A DNA stretch of 22,050 bases. It comes from an uncultured Phascolarctobacterium sp. GTDB taxonomy: Bacteria; Bacillota; Negativicutes; Acidaminococcales; Acidaminococcaceae. The notes beneath the pieces are model-generated. The model ran no database searches. It was not told the origin of the DNA and saw only the letters and a program-made list of their open reading frames with translations. This document shows, in pieces, positions 1-7,783 of this stretch. Within the stretch, counting starts at the first letter, position 1. The number at the start of each line of letters is the position of its first letter. Location of the stretch: NCBI GenBank assembly GCA_900545535.1, contig UQZN01000027.1:1-22050 (forward strand), in the 5' to 3' direction. The position numbers and the translations under genes are program-made.

Positions 1-55
1 TTTTCCTACACAAGGGGGCTTTTTGTCTATTGTCCGTTTTTTCTGGGGCAGTTCA
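1..55. mobile_element. Outer end of an IS3-family-like insertion sequence
   Basis: Bases 31-55 form a 25-bp terminal-inverted-repeat-like sequence that starts TGTCCG and finishes GGGGCAGTTCA. Read as its complement it starts TGAACTGCCCC and ends CGGACA, the layout I know from IS3/IS150-type ends (TG...CA termini, GGACA inside). The orientation puts the element body to the left, outside the window, with the insertion border at about base 55, some 31 bp beyond the gltS stop codon. A closely similar sequence in the opposite orientation lies at 22001-22025 (21 of 25 positions identical by eye). No transposase is visible in this window, so the family assignment rests on the end sequence only. Confidence 0.5.
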
Positions 56-86
56 AAATGAACCCGGCTTTACTTTATGCAGCATT

Positions 87-1280
87 TTAAAACATGTTCA
101 AAAACAGAGTAATGATAAACGCATTGATAAAATCAATGAACAGACTGCCTACCAGCGGCACGATAAAATAGGCTTTGGGAGCCGGCCCGTAACGGGCGAC
201 AATGGCATTCATATTAGCCATGGCATTCGGCGTCGCACCCATGCCAAAACCGCAGCCGGCTGCAGTTATCACAGCTGCTTCATAATCCCGTCCCATGAGA
301 TTGAAAATGACGAACCGGGCAAACAAAGCCATCATTGCTGTCTGCGCCAGCAGCATCACTATCAGCGGCAAAGCCAGCTCGCTGAGCTGCCACAATTTCA
401 GCCCCATCAAAGCCATGGACAGGAATATCGACAGGGACACACTGCCCATAACGTCGATTTCTTTAGAAAAAACCTCATAACGTCCTGTCAGGTCGGAAAG
501 ATTGCGGATCACCGCAGCCGCCAGCATGGCCCCGATATAGGATGGAAAGGTTATGCCGAAAGAAGTTATCACTCCCGTGATCCAGGAACCGATACCCATG
601 GCCACCAGCAGCTGACCGATGCCGAAAAGAAAATATTCTTTATCGACGGCGTAAGCCTCTTTGCCAACAACAGGAGTTTTGTGCACAGGCTCCTGCACAC
701 ATTCAAAACAGAAAAGGTTATCTTTATCGATCAGATAACGGGCAATCGGCCCGCCGATAACGCTGCCCATAACAAGCCCGAAGGTTGCCGCAGCTATAGC
801 TACGGTAGCCGCTCCCTGTGCGCCCATCTGTTCAAGCAGCGGCCCGAAAGAGCCTGCAGTACCATGGCCGCCGACCATCGGGATCGAGCCTGTTGCCATT
901 CCGATCAGCGGTCCCAGTTTAAAGACCGAGGCCAGGCCGATACCGACCAGATTCTGCAAAATGATCAACACGGCGCAGATAGCAACCAGTTTCAAAACGC
1001 TGAGGCCGCCCTCTTTCAACATGCGTAAGCTGGCGGTATAGCCGATACTGGTAAAAAACATGGTCATAAAAAAGCCCTGCAGCGAAGTATCCATTGTCAG
1101 CTGCCAAAAACCACCTGTCGTCATGACCAGATTCAGCAGGGAGAACAGGACGCCGCCGATAACCGGAGCAGGGATACAATACTGGTCAAAAATATTGAAC
1201 CTGCGTTTTAAACGCAGGCCAATATAGTAAACAACTACTGCCACAGCAGTCATTTGATACATATCCAGGTCAATATTCAT
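87..1280 (-). CDS. gltS: Sodium/glutamate symporter GltS
   Basis: This is a 397-residue polytopic membrane protein that takes up glutamate with Na+. It is almost wholly hydrophobic, with about ten membrane segments, and it carries the two glycine-rich signatures of the ESS/GltS family: GGHGTAGSFG near residue 138 and GFGMGATPNAMANM in the second half. These correspond to the re-entrant loops of the two inverted structural halves. The length matches the family (about 400). The ATG at 1280 is preceded by AAGGA at a rather long distance (about 12 bases), so initiation may be modest or coupled to the upstream gene. It lies 44 bp downstream of trxB with no terminator between, so it probably ends a trxA-trxB-gltS transcript. 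No convincing terminator follows it before the insertion-sequence end. Confidence 0.93.
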   Translation of the reverse strand: MNIDLDMYQMTAVAVVVYYIGLRLKRRFNIFDQYCIPAPVIGGVLFSLLNLVMTTGGFWQLTMDTSLQGFFMTMFFTSIGYTASLRMLKEGGLSVLKLVAICAVLIILQNLVGIGLASVFKLGPLIGMATGSIPMVGGHGTAGSFGPLLEQMGAQGAATVAIAAATFGLVMGSVIGGPIARYLIDKDNLFCFECVQEPVHKTPVVGKEAYAVDKEYFLFGIGQLLVAMGIGSWITGVITSFGITFPSYIGAMLAAAVIRNLSDLTGRYEVFSKEIDVMGSVSLSIFLSMALMGLKLWQLSELALPLIVMLLAQTAMMALFARFVIFNLMGRDYEAAVITAAGCGFGMGATPNAMANMNAIVARYGPAPKAYFIVPLVGSLFIDFINAFIITLFLNMF

Positions 1281-1324
1281 CAGGTATCACGATCCTTACA
1301 AAGATTGTTCCACCCTTTCTTCCA

Positions 1325-2254
1325 TCATAAAAGGTCAATGTAATCACAGGCTGCCAAAGCAGCTTCCGTACCATCTGCGGCAGCCGTTGTCAGCTGGCGC
1401 ACCTTTTTCACGCGTCCGTCCCCGGCTGCAAAAATACCGGGACAGGAGGTAGCGCAGTTTTCATCTGTTTTGATATAACCGTAGGCATCTAATTCCACTA
1501 AAGCGGCAAAAGCTTTGTTGTCCGGGACATGCCCGATAGCAATAAAGACCGCTTCAACAGCCAGAGTCTGCCCGGCTCCGCTGACCTTATTGCGGATATT
1601 CAGCGATTCCAGCCGTTCGCTGCCGTTGATAGCAGTTACTTCACTGTCCAGAATAAAAGTAACATTTTTCTGTTCCTGCAGCTTTTCCAACAGCCGTTTT
1701 TCGCCGCTGAAATCAGTGCTGCGGTGGATAAGATACACGTTTTTGCTGGTAAAACTCAGCACCAGCGCATCATCGAGCGCCGTATTGCCGCCACCGACAA
1801 CAGCCACGTTTTTATCTTTAAAAAAGGCGCCGTCGCAGGTAGCGCAGTAGGAAACGCCGGAACCAATAAATTTGTCTTCATTTTCCAGACCCAACGGACG
1901 TACACGGGCGCCGGTCGCCAGGATCACGGCTTTAGCCAGCAGCTCGCCGCCATATTCGGTCTGGACGCCTTTATGGTCGCCATAATCCTGCAAACCCGTA
2001 ACTTTATCATAAACGATTTCCGCACCCATTTTAATAGCCTGATTATAAAGGGCTTCGGCAAACTCAAAGCCGGCAATGGATTCAAAGCCTGGAAAATTCT
2101 CTACGTGCGAGGCATTGATGATCTGACCGCCCTGCAGATACTGCTCGACCAGCTTGACGGATTTACCGGCACGCGCCGCATAAACTGCCGCCGTCAGTCC
2201 CGCAGTACCTGCGCCGACGATCAAAACATCAGTCATGGTTTTTTTCTCAGTCAT
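1325..2254 (-). CDS. trxB: Thioredoxin reductase-like flavoprotein TrxB
   Basis: This is a 309-residue cytoplasmic FAD enzyme expected to reduce the thioredoxin encoded just upstream. The N-terminal FAD-binding GAGTAGLTAA lies near residue 15, the redox-active disulfide is CATC near residue 137, a second dinucleotide fold has GGGNTALDDA, and the C-terminal FAD motif is IFAAGDGR. The oddity is in the pyridine-nucleotide domain: the usual HRRxxxR motif that grips the 2'-phosphate of NADPH reads HRSTDFSGEK, so the second and third arginines are missing. The family call is safe but the electron donor is not: it could be NADH, or a ferredoxin or flavin route as in NADPH-independent relatives. The ATG at 2254 has GGTG five bases upstream; a second ATG six codons in (2236) is possible. 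The gap to trxA is 24 bp. Confidence 0.9.
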   Translation of the reverse strand: MTEKKTMTDVLIVGAGTAGLTAAVYAARAGKSVKLVEQYLQGGQIINASHVENFPGFESIAGFEFAEALYNQAIKMGAEIVYDKVTGLQDYGDHKGVQTEYGGELLAKAVILATGARVRPLGLENEDKFIGSGVSYCATCDGAFFKDKNVAVVGGGNTALDDALVLSFTSKNVYLIHRSTDFSGEKRLLEKLQEQKNVTFILDSEVTAINGSERLESLNIRNKVSGAGQTLAVEAVFIAIGHVPDNKAFAALVELDAYGYIKTDENCATSCPGIFAAGDGRVKKVRQLTTAAADGTEAALAACDYIDLL

Positions 2255-2278
2255 AATTTCACCGCTTCCCAGCCGTAA

Positions 2279-2587
2279 TTATTTCAGCATTGCCAAAATC
2301 GCCGACTTCGGCTGCACACCGACAGAACGCTTCACTTCCTCGCCGCCCGCAAACACGACCAGGGTCGGAATAGTTTCAACTTTGTACCTGGCTGCCAGAT
2401 CCTGATTGGCGTCTACATCGATCTTGCAGACTTTCACATCAGTCAGTTCACTGCCAAGCTGATCAATAACAGGTCCCAGCATACGGCAGGGGCCGCACCA
2501 GGACGCCCAAAAATCGACCAGAACTTTGCCTTCCGCCTGCAAAACTTCTTTTTCAAAGGTTTCATTAGTAACATGTACAACTGCCAT
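2279..2587 (-). CDS. trxA: Thioredoxin
   Basis: This is a 102-residue thioredoxin, the standard length, with the active-site WCGPC in FWASWCGPCRMLGP, the conserved cis-proline region ETIPTLVVF, and the buried Asp of VDVDANQD-type sequence (here IDVDANQD). It acts as the cytoplasmic dithiol donor and is the expected substrate of the TrxB protein encoded 24 bp downstream. I chose the ATG at 2587 because AAAGGAG lies eight bases before it; an upstream in-frame ATG at 2608 would add seven residues (MIKGAII) that do not belong to the fold and would place the Shine-Dalgarno inside the gene. It is the first gene of the operon, with a good promoter at 2629-2657. Confidence 0.95.
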   Translation of the reverse strand: MAVVHVTNETFEKEVLQAEGKVLVDFWASWCGPCRMLGPVIDQLGSELTDVKVCKIDVDANQDLAARYKVETIPTLVVFAGGEEVKRSVGVQPKSAILAMLK

Positions 2588-2628
2588 AATAATCGCTCCT
2601 TTTATCAATATATTTTATCTATATTTTA

Positions 2629-2657
2629 ATTTTACCTATTCATGATTATAATTGCAA
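2629..2657 (-). promoter_or_regulatory. Promoter of the trxA-trxB-gltS operon
   Basis: On the minus strand a -35 TTGCAA (2652-2657) and a -10 TAAAAT (2629-2634) are separated by exactly 17 bases. The -10 lies about 40 bases upstream of the trxA start codon, in AT-rich DNA. Predicted by eye only. Confidence 0.55.
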
Positions 2658-2720
2658 CAAATAATAATTACATTATCATTGCTAAAAGCTCCATAAATTT
2701 ATTCCCCGATTAGCTGAAAA

Positions 2721-2762
2721 ACTAAAAGCACTTTACCTGTATATACTCTGGTAAAGTGCTTT
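2721..2762 (-). terminator. Terminator after the PAS-GGDEF gene
   Basis: A perfect 13-bp inverted repeat, AAAGCACTTTACC (2725-2737) against its complement (2750-2762), with a 12-base loop, begins five bases after the stop codon of the diguanylate cyclase. On the minus strand it is followed by TTAGTTTTT, a usable though interrupted T tract. It separates this gene from the thioredoxin operon. Confidence 0.75.
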
Positions 2763-2767
2763 GATGA

Positions 2768-4342
2768 TCATTTATGATAGATCTTATATTGTTTTTTACC
2801 GTTTCTTTTAGCTTCGTACAAGGCTGCATCACTCTGCCTGATCAGCAGGTCAATATCCGTAAGGACATCGCTGACCGCAATACCGACACTGGCAGACAGC
2901 ACAGAAAATTTATCATTAGAAACTATCGACTGCTGCAAACCATTTAAAAATGTTTCTGCCATCGCAGCCAGTTCCGCATCTGTTTTCTCGCCTAAAACTA
3001 CCACCAGAAACTCATCGCCGCCGATACGGGCAAGAAAATCGCCGCTGAAAGTCTGCTTCAACAGTTTGGCAACCATCACCAAAGCCGTGTCTCCAACCTG
3101 ATGACCATATTCGTCATTGATCTTTTTAAAATTATCAAGATCGATATAAAAAAGATTGACGTGCCTGGACATGATTTTATTCCGCGTCATATACTCATAA
3201 AAATAACGGCGGTTATACAGGTCTGTCAGCTGATCAGTATTAGCGCTGTAAATGATCTTCTTTTCCAGATGACGCTCGACTGTTACGTCGCGGCACATAC
3301 ACAGCATACCTACGGCCGTACCGAAAACATCAAAAATCGGCTTTTCGTAAATTTCCAGATTCTTTTCACGCTTACCCACAATAATTTTGGTATCAGCATA
3401 ACCTTTGGCATTTATTTCGCTCATATGCGCTAAATTCTGCTGTTTCCACTGCTGATATTCCTGTCCGATCAAAGCTTCCTTCTCCGTTGCAAAATACTGC
3501 GCACAGACATCATTGACATTGATGATTTTACCAGCCTCATTTGTCAGCAATACTGCAAAAGGCAGATTACGCAGAATTACTTCCAGTTCCGCGCCCATAT
3601 TTTCCAGATCGGTAACGTCATGCGCAATACCAACAGTGCCGATCAGCTGCTCATTATCGTCAAAGATCGGGGATTTATAGGTCTTAAACTGCCGCATCCC
3701 GTGCTTTGTTTTAACTTTTTCATCAAAGATACAGGTTTTCTTTTCCTGCAAAACGATTTCTTCTGATTCCAGACAAATATATTCGCCCTGCTCGTATTCT
3801 TCCTTCTTCATATCCCAGATATAATAGTGGCCGCGGCCTTCAATATCCTCTTTGGTCTTGCCCACGGCCCGGCAAAAGCTGTCGTTTACCTTTAAATGAG
3901 CACCGCGAATATCCTTGAACCAGATCAAACTGGGAATACTGTTAATAGCCGTCTCAATATAGCCCTGTGCTAAATTACGGTCTTTAGTGATTTTGATCTG
4001 TTCAAAAAGCTTTCTTAGTTTAAACGACACAAAAGACTTACTATAAGGTTTGATCCAAATATCTGCCAAAGCCTGACTATAAATTTCATCACGACTATCT
4101 AAAGTGTCGGCAGCGGCACAAAATATCACTGCTGCATCTTTTTTAGAATTTTTTACAACATCTGCCAAAACAGCTTCGGGCAGCTCACAAATAATGACAT
4201 CAGCAGTTTTAACGGCGGCGTCAGCCGACTGCTTTAAAAACAGCTCGTGTTCAAAACCGGTCAACGGTTCGATGGCGCTGACAGCATCATATATGCAATT
4301 ATCCTGACTTAAAATCAATACCTGTAATTTGTAATGATACAC
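2768..4342 (-). CDS. Diguanylate cyclase, PAS-PAS-GGDEF, soluble
   Basis: This 524-residue protein has no membrane segment and is expected to make c-di-GMP from GTP in the cytoplasm. Residues 1-105 look like a degenerate receiver-type domain (hydrophobic strands, KPY near 98-100, but no clear phospho-acceptor Asp). Residues 125-245 and 252-355 are two PAS domains; the first has the WFKD/GRGHYYIWD pattern and the second ends in the usual RDVT junction. The GGDEF domain fills 362-522, with RIGGDEF at 439-445, the metal-binding Asp in YIDLDNFKKIN and the GHQVGD helix, so it should be catalytic. The inhibitory I-site RxxD is absent: the position reads FSGD (432-435). Start is a GTG at 4342 preceded by GGATGTGAA, a mediocre site, so the exact start is uncertain. 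It is a single-gene unit with its own promoter and terminator. Confidence 0.88.
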   Translation of the reverse strand: MYHYKLQVLILSQDNCIYDAVSAIEPLTGFEHELFLKQSADAAVKTADVIICELPEAVLADVVKNSKKDAAVIFCAAADTLDSRDEIYSQALADIWIKPYSKSFVSFKLRKLFEQIKITKDRNLAQGYIETAINSIPSLIWFKDIRGAHLKVNDSFCRAVGKTKEDIEGRGHYYIWDMKKEEYEQGEYICLESEEIVLQEKKTCIFDEKVKTKHGMRQFKTYKSPIFDDNEQLIGTVGIAHDVTDLENMGAELEVILRNLPFAVLLTNEAGKIINVNDVCAQYFATEKEALIGQEYQQWKQQNLAHMSEINAKGYADTKIIVGKREKNLEIYEKPIFDVFGTAVGMLCMCRDVTVERHLEKKIIYSANTDQLTDLYNRRYFYEYMTRNKIMSRHVNLFYIDLDNFKKINDEYGHQVGDTALVMVAKLLKQTFSGDFLARIGGDEFLVVVLGEKTDAELAAMAETFLNGLQQSIVSNDKFSVLSASVGIAVSDVLTDIDLLIRQSDAALYEAKRNGKKQYKIYHK

Positions 4343-4433
4343 AATTTCACATCCAAGTTTTTCATTTCCCCATAAATTAGCTCATACGCATACTATTACA
4401 ATTTTTATCATTATTTTATTTATATCACATTAA

Positions 4434-4462
4434 ATTATATGCTATTAATTCTTTTTTGTCTA
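4434..4462 (-). promoter_or_regulatory. Promoter of the PAS-PAS-GGDEF gene
   Basis: Minus-strand -35 TAGACA (4457-4462; one mismatch to TTGACA) and perfect -10 TATAAT (4434-4439), spacer 17. This leaves an untranslated leader of about 85 bases before the GTG at 4342. Confidence 0.55.
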
Positions 4463-4560
4463 CTTATTAGGAAACAGCATACTTCATATTCTATACTATT
4501 TTTAAGAAAACAACAGCAGAGGTCAGCTAAAAAATGTGTTAACCAAGGTAAACTATTATA

Positions 4561-4588
4561 ATTCCTAATTCTATATTCCTAATTCTAT
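4561..4588. repeat. Tandem 14-bp direct repeat, two copies
   Basis: ATTCCTAATTCTAT occurs twice head-to-tail (4561-4574 and 4575-4588) with no mismatch, followed by AA and a partial echo (AATTCTAT at 4592-4599). It is probably a replication-slippage duplication in non-coding DNA; no function is suggested by its position. Confidence 0.9.
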
Positions 4589-4646
4589 AAAAATTCTATT
4601 TTTTTATCTTTTTCCGTTATATAATCACTGTTTATTGAATATAGAC

Positions 4647-4690
4647 AAAGCAGCACTATTAAAATCTATGTTTTTAATAGTGCCTGCTTT
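4647..4690. terminator. Hairpin terminator after the exported-protein operon
   Basis: Left arm AAAGCAGCACTATTAAAA (4647-4664) pairs with 4672-4690, with one bulged C. It lies about 50 bases past the stop codon of the last gene of the CsgG/FlgT/LPP20-like operon on the minus strand. The better T tract is on the plus strand (TTTTATTTT after 4687), so its strength for the minus-strand operon is uncertain. Confidence 0.55.
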
Positions 4691-4741
4691 TATTTTAAGA
4701 ACACACAATCATTTAGAGTTTTTTAAGTAAATCTTCTAAAC

Positions 4742-5599
4742 CTATTTTAAAAATACTACCGAATATCTATCAAGAAAATGAGTTCTCTGATTTTCTGCCA
4801 ACAACCTATTTGCATCTTCAACAGAAATAATTACATCACATTTATTTACAACCCTTGGCTTTAAAGCCACTATTTTAATTATCATAGGATCTGTACCCGC
4901 ACGTGTTGAATAACTGCCAACACTGTCTGCGTATTCTACGATTCCATTTAATATAGCATAGTCTTTATCAACATTATGTACACCATAAATAGATCTACCA
5001 TTAGTGTCATAAATTGCCGGACAAAAAGTTTTTTCCAGTCCCGTTCCTGATGCATCAATTACAAGACCAGTAAATCCTCCTGATTGAGCAACATAACTTT
5101 CATTGAAATTGTCTTCTGGAAGAGGCAATTTAACAGGCTCTTTATTACCAATCACTGCATTATAAGCTATATCTGCGACACTTCCACTTCCATACATAGG
5201 AACTTCCATAATAACATGATATAATCCATCTTCTGTCACTTCTTCTTTTTTTACTACAGCGCCTTTAATTACACCGCTTACTTTAGTTTTAATAATATCA
5301 TCAGTAAGCATAAAATTATTTACTGTTGTTTCAGAATCTACAGCAGTACCTTGGATAGTTTCCACAAGATTTCTCTGGGCATCAACTACAGCAGCTCTCC
5401 GAGCCATGACTTTAGCCCTTCCAAGCGGCATACCTACCGGCATTGTTCCATAACCATCCGCACTAATAGCTTCACTTGAGTTTGTATATTGTTCTTCAGC
5501 CAAAACTACGGAAGAGCACTTTCCAAAACATGCAATAATCAGTGCCATACTCAACCACACTGCGGAAATAACTATTGTTAAACGTTTTTTTAATTTCAT
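4742..5599 (-). CDS. Exported LPP20/FlgP-like protein
   Basis: This is a 285-residue secreted or membrane-anchored protein and the third gene of the operon. The N-terminus is a signal sequence (KLKKR, then a hydrophobic run) with two readings: signal peptidase I after VVLA (residue 34), or a lipobox LIIAC with Cys24 as lipid anchor. Residues 45-140 have the LPP20/FlgT_N-type fold: GYG, then an alanine-rich helix ARRAAVVDAQRNLVE, then GT.VDS.T..N.ML..D.I.T...G.I and a V..K strand. The same pattern occurs in the gene just upstream, so the two are paralogous domains. The remaining 140 residues match nothing I recognise. ATG at 5599 has AAAGGAAG six bases upstream; the gap to the preceding gene is 15 bp. 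Family resemblance is clear, function unknown; an envelope role is inferred. Confidence 0.7.
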   Translation of the reverse strand: MKLKKRLTIVISAVWLSMALIIACFGKCSSVVLAEEQYTNSSEAISADGYGTMPVGMPLGRAKVMARRAAVVDAQRNLVETIQGTAVDSETTVNNFMLTDDIIKTKVSGVIKGAVVKKEEVTEDGLYHVIMEVPMYGSGSVADIAYNAVIGNKEPVKLPLPEDNFNESYVAQSGGFTGLVIDASGTGLEKTFCPAIYDTNGRSIYGVHNVDKDYAILNGIVEYADSVGSYSTRAGTDPMIIKIVALKPRVVNKCDVIISVEDANRLLAENQRTHFLDRYSVVFLK

Positions 5600-5614
5600 A
5601 ATTTTCTTCCTTTC

Positions 5615-6721
5615 TCAATATGCTCCTACTGAAATAGTATTATACGTAATCTCTCTTAAGGCTAAATTGAAATCCACAGCCTGACTTAATTGGTTAAACA
5701 AATTTTGCGGTGTCCCAGAATACTTTACCGTAATATTGGCTCTACCATTACTGTAGTTTGTTATATTAGCTGAATTTACACCCCTAATATTTTGTAATTC
5801 TTTACAAATCCTGGTAATTTTATTGATATCAGAAGCTATAACGATTACATCAAAATTCTGGTTATTACTGCTTCCATATCCCATAAGCTGCTCTACAATA
5901 TAATCGCCCATTTTTTCTCCTGCATCATTGAGGGCTTTTTTAGCAGCAATAAATTCAGTTAAATCAGCCGCAGTCCCATAAGTTCCATTAGCGGCTATGA
6001 TCTGACCAGTTTTGACAATGAAAATTTTGGCTTCCAACCTCGCTTTACATGACATTATCCCCGTATCATGTCTTCCATTACCGATAAATTTCCCTACATC
6101 ACCTACGCCCTGGCTAAAAGCTTCCCCAACTATTACAATATCTACGTTCAAACTATCTGCCAAACTTCGAAAATCGCTGTTAGTCAACGCTGCTAATCTA
6201 TTTAGGCTGTAACGTATATTACTAACATCAGTAACATGAGAAAACCCTGCTTCTGTTAATTTTCTTATAACTGCAGTTTCACCAGCCGGGTCAGGAATAC
6301 GAGCAGAAATATGATATTCTGGAATTATTACAGCTATTTTGGGGTCACGCAACTGCCTGTTGATAATCCCCAATTTCGTTAGCTCATCCATTAGTTTAGA
6401 ATTAGAATCAGTACTCACAACCGCATCAATGATTACTTCCCATGCATCACCATTACGTTTCTTTTCCACAATCTTATAATTATTAATATAGCCTTTGGAC
6501 TGTGTATAAATCTCATCATTGACCAGCATACTATTTTGCACTAAAGTATTTGAATCAACCATCGTTCCTACAGCTTTTTCTACAGCATTTCTTAAAGCAT
6601 CACTTTCTGCATTTTCAGCAGTATCGCCATAACCAGAAATAGTTATTTGTCCAGCAAAAGCAATTGATGATATAAGAACACTGGCTAATACTAAAAATAT
6701 TATGACTATACGCGGCTTCAT
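5615..6721 (-). CDS. Exported FlgT-like protein
   Basis: This 368-residue protein begins with a typical signal peptide (MKPR, hydrophobic core, cleavage after SIAFA near residue 23). Residues 27-110 carry the FlgT_N/LPP20 fold: ISGYGDTAENAE, the helix SDALRNAVEKAVGTMVDS, then ML.NDEI.T...GYI..YKI..K. Residues 125-285 resemble the FlgT middle or TolB-N-like domain (PKIAVIIPEYH, then LNVDIVIVGEAFSQ). The last 75 residues form a ferredoxin-like module (DVIVIASDINKITRICKEL ... GRANITVKYSG). I use the ATG at 6721 because AGAGGT stands seven to eight bases before it; the earlier frame opening at 6763 overlaps the previous gene and spoils the signal peptide. Only four bases separate it from the upstream stop, so translation is likely coupled. 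The Vibrio FlgT forms an outer-membrane H ring; whether this protein does anything similar is unknown. Confidence 0.7.
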   Translation of the reverse strand: MKPRIVIIFLVLASVLISSIAFAGQITISGYGDTAENAESDALRNAVEKAVGTMVDSNTLVQNSMLVNDEIYTQSKGYINNYKIVEKKRNGDAWEVIIDAVVSTDSNSKLMDELTKLGIINRQLRDPKIAVIIPEYHISARIPDPAGETAVIRKLTEAGFSHVTDVSNIRYSLNRLAALTNSDFRSLADSLNVDIVIVGEAFSQGVGDVGKFIGNGRHDTGIMSCKARLEAKIFIVKTGQIIAANGTYGTAADLTEFIAAKKALNDAGEKMGDYIVEQLMGYGSSNNQNFDVIVIASDINKITRICKELQNIRGVNSANITNYSNGRANITVKYSGTPQNLFNQLSQAVDFNLALREITYNTISVGAY

Positions 6722-6725
6722 CAAA

Positions 6726-7556
6726 TTACCTCTTAACTTTATGGCCTGTTTTAAAAATCGCATCTTGTTTTTTTATCTCACCTACAGCATAATTAGGCTT
6801 AACTTCACTGATTTTAATAGTACCTATCGTTTCTTCTTCAACCCCAAGTACTTCGCCCGTAACCGGATGCATTAACATTTTCCCTTCTTTGTACACAGTA
6901 TATATATCGCCATTTTTTACGCCATCATCAAAGCCCAGATCAAAATAAACTTTATTCCCGCTAACGCTTATAATAGTACCAGACATAGGATTCAAATCAT
7001 TCATTTTATCCAAAATTATATGGGCAGCTTCAGTTGAAGCTCCATTCAAAAGATTCTCTGCACTTACGCGTGTATTAGACTGCTGCATTTCACTTTTTGT
7101 ACCTTCGACAATATCAGAAACTAAAATTACTCCTGTTTTATTATCTACTATCCGCACCGAGAACTTAACTTTAGCTTTATATCCTGTATATAAAATATTG
7201 TTGAAAGGCATAATATCGGCACTAACAACACTACCCATCAAAGTATAATCCGCCCCTGATAATTTACCAATTTCAATAGCGCTGCTGCCATCTACAACGC
7301 CAGAATTTTGCAAACCCAATTCCATGAATATCTTATCTAACGCACCACGTTCAACAACAATATAATTTTTATTTTGCACTAATCCATTCAGAACTTCATT
7401 TTCTAAATTAGTAGATACAAACCTTCCATAACTATTTCCAACAGCATTATTAAATTCTGTAACGGCAACTTTTTTAGTAGCGGCTTCACCTATTATACAA
7501 ATACTCATTACCATCATTAAAATTAAATAGACAAAAGACTTAGCCATTTTTTTCAT
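6726..7556 (-). CDS. Exported CsgG/FlgO-like protein with FlgT C-terminal domain
   Basis: This 276-residue protein is the first gene of the operon. A signal peptide (KKMAK, hydrophobic run, cleavage near GEAA, residue 25) is followed by a CsgG/TolB-N-like domain at about 28-175: KVAVTEFNN, ...YIVVERGALDKIFMELGLQ, then SGADYTLMGSVVS and a strand-rich VRIVDNKTG. Residues 190-275 are a FlgT_C-type beta domain: SGTIISVSGNKVYFDLG, DDGVKNGDIYTVYKEG, MHPVTGEVLG, ETIGTIKI. This pairing is known from proteins related to FlgO/CsgG that act at the outer membrane. The ATG at 7556 has GGGGAGGGC five bases upstream; an earlier in-frame ATG (7637) would prepend 27 residues with no such site. Neighbouring flagellar or curli genes are absent from the window. 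Confidence 0.75.
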   Translation of the reverse strand: MKKMAKSFVYLILMMVMSICIIGEAATKKVAVTEFNNAVGNSYGRFVSTNLENEVLNGLVQNKNYIVVERGALDKIFMELGLQNSGVVDGSSAIEIGKLSGADYTLMGSVVSADIMPFNNILYTGYKAKVKFSVRIVDNKTGVILVSDIVEGTKSEMQQSNTRVSAENLLNGASTEAAHIILDKMNDLNPMSGTIISVSGNKVYFDLGFDDGVKNGDIYTVYKEGKMLMHPVTGEVLGVEEETIGTIKISEVKPNYAVGEIKKQDAIFKTGHKVKR

Positions 7557-7585
7557 ATAAAGCCCTCCCCAATATTTAATACCAA

Positions 7586-7609
7586 TATATGTTATACTCC
7601 CAACATATA
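7586..7609. promoter_or_regulatory. Inverted repeat in the leader of the exported-protein operon
   Basis: TATATGTT (7586-7593) and AACATATA (7602-7609) are perfect 8-bp arms with an 8-base spacer, lying 30-53 bases upstream of the first start codon and downstream of the predicted promoter. It could be an operator or a weak RNA hairpin. Confidence 0.4.
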
Positions 7610-7657
7610 ACACCACCATTTCATTTCCATACAACATATATTCAGCATATATAGTAT

Positions 7658-7686
7658 ATTTTATTATTTTTCGTACAAAACATCAA
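7658..7686 (-). promoter_or_regulatory. Possible promoter of the CsgG/FlgT/LPP20-like operon
   Basis: Minus-strand -35 TTGATG (7681-7686) and -10 TAAAAT (7658-7663), spacer 17. The surrounding DNA is very AT-rich and other -10 look-alikes exist (for example TATACT nearby), so the choice is tentative. Confidence 0.4.
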
Positions 7687-7783
7687 TCTAAAATTAAATT
7701 ATTTTAACTTTACTGCATCTCATTTTAAACTCTTTACCTATTAATTGTTTTGACGTCTATGTTCTCTACTCTATGCAAAATAG

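Larger units (their letters stand above)
4343..4741. other. AT-rich intergenic region without a gene
   Basis: About 400 bases lie between two minus-strand units. I see no coding frame of note. The region holds the promoter at 4434-4462, a perfect 14-bp tandem duplication at 4561-4588 and a hairpin at 4647-4690. The rest is plain AT-rich sequence. Confidence 0.6.

Noticed and set aside
30..1028. A 332-codon plus-strand open frame at the left edge
   Set aside because: It is antisense to gltS and begins inside the insertion-sequence end; the product is rich in His, Gln and Arg without domains, typical of a shadow frame.
4561..4588. A CRISPR array or iteron-type origin at the tandem repeat
   Set aside because: There are only two abutting 14-bp copies with no spacers, no cas genes and no replication gene; slippage is enough to explain it.
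4742..7556. Naming the three exported genes flgO, flgT and flgP
   Set aside because: Only domain resemblance is seen; no flagellar gene is nearby, domain order differs from the Vibrio proteins and the similarity is remote, so symbols would overstate the case.
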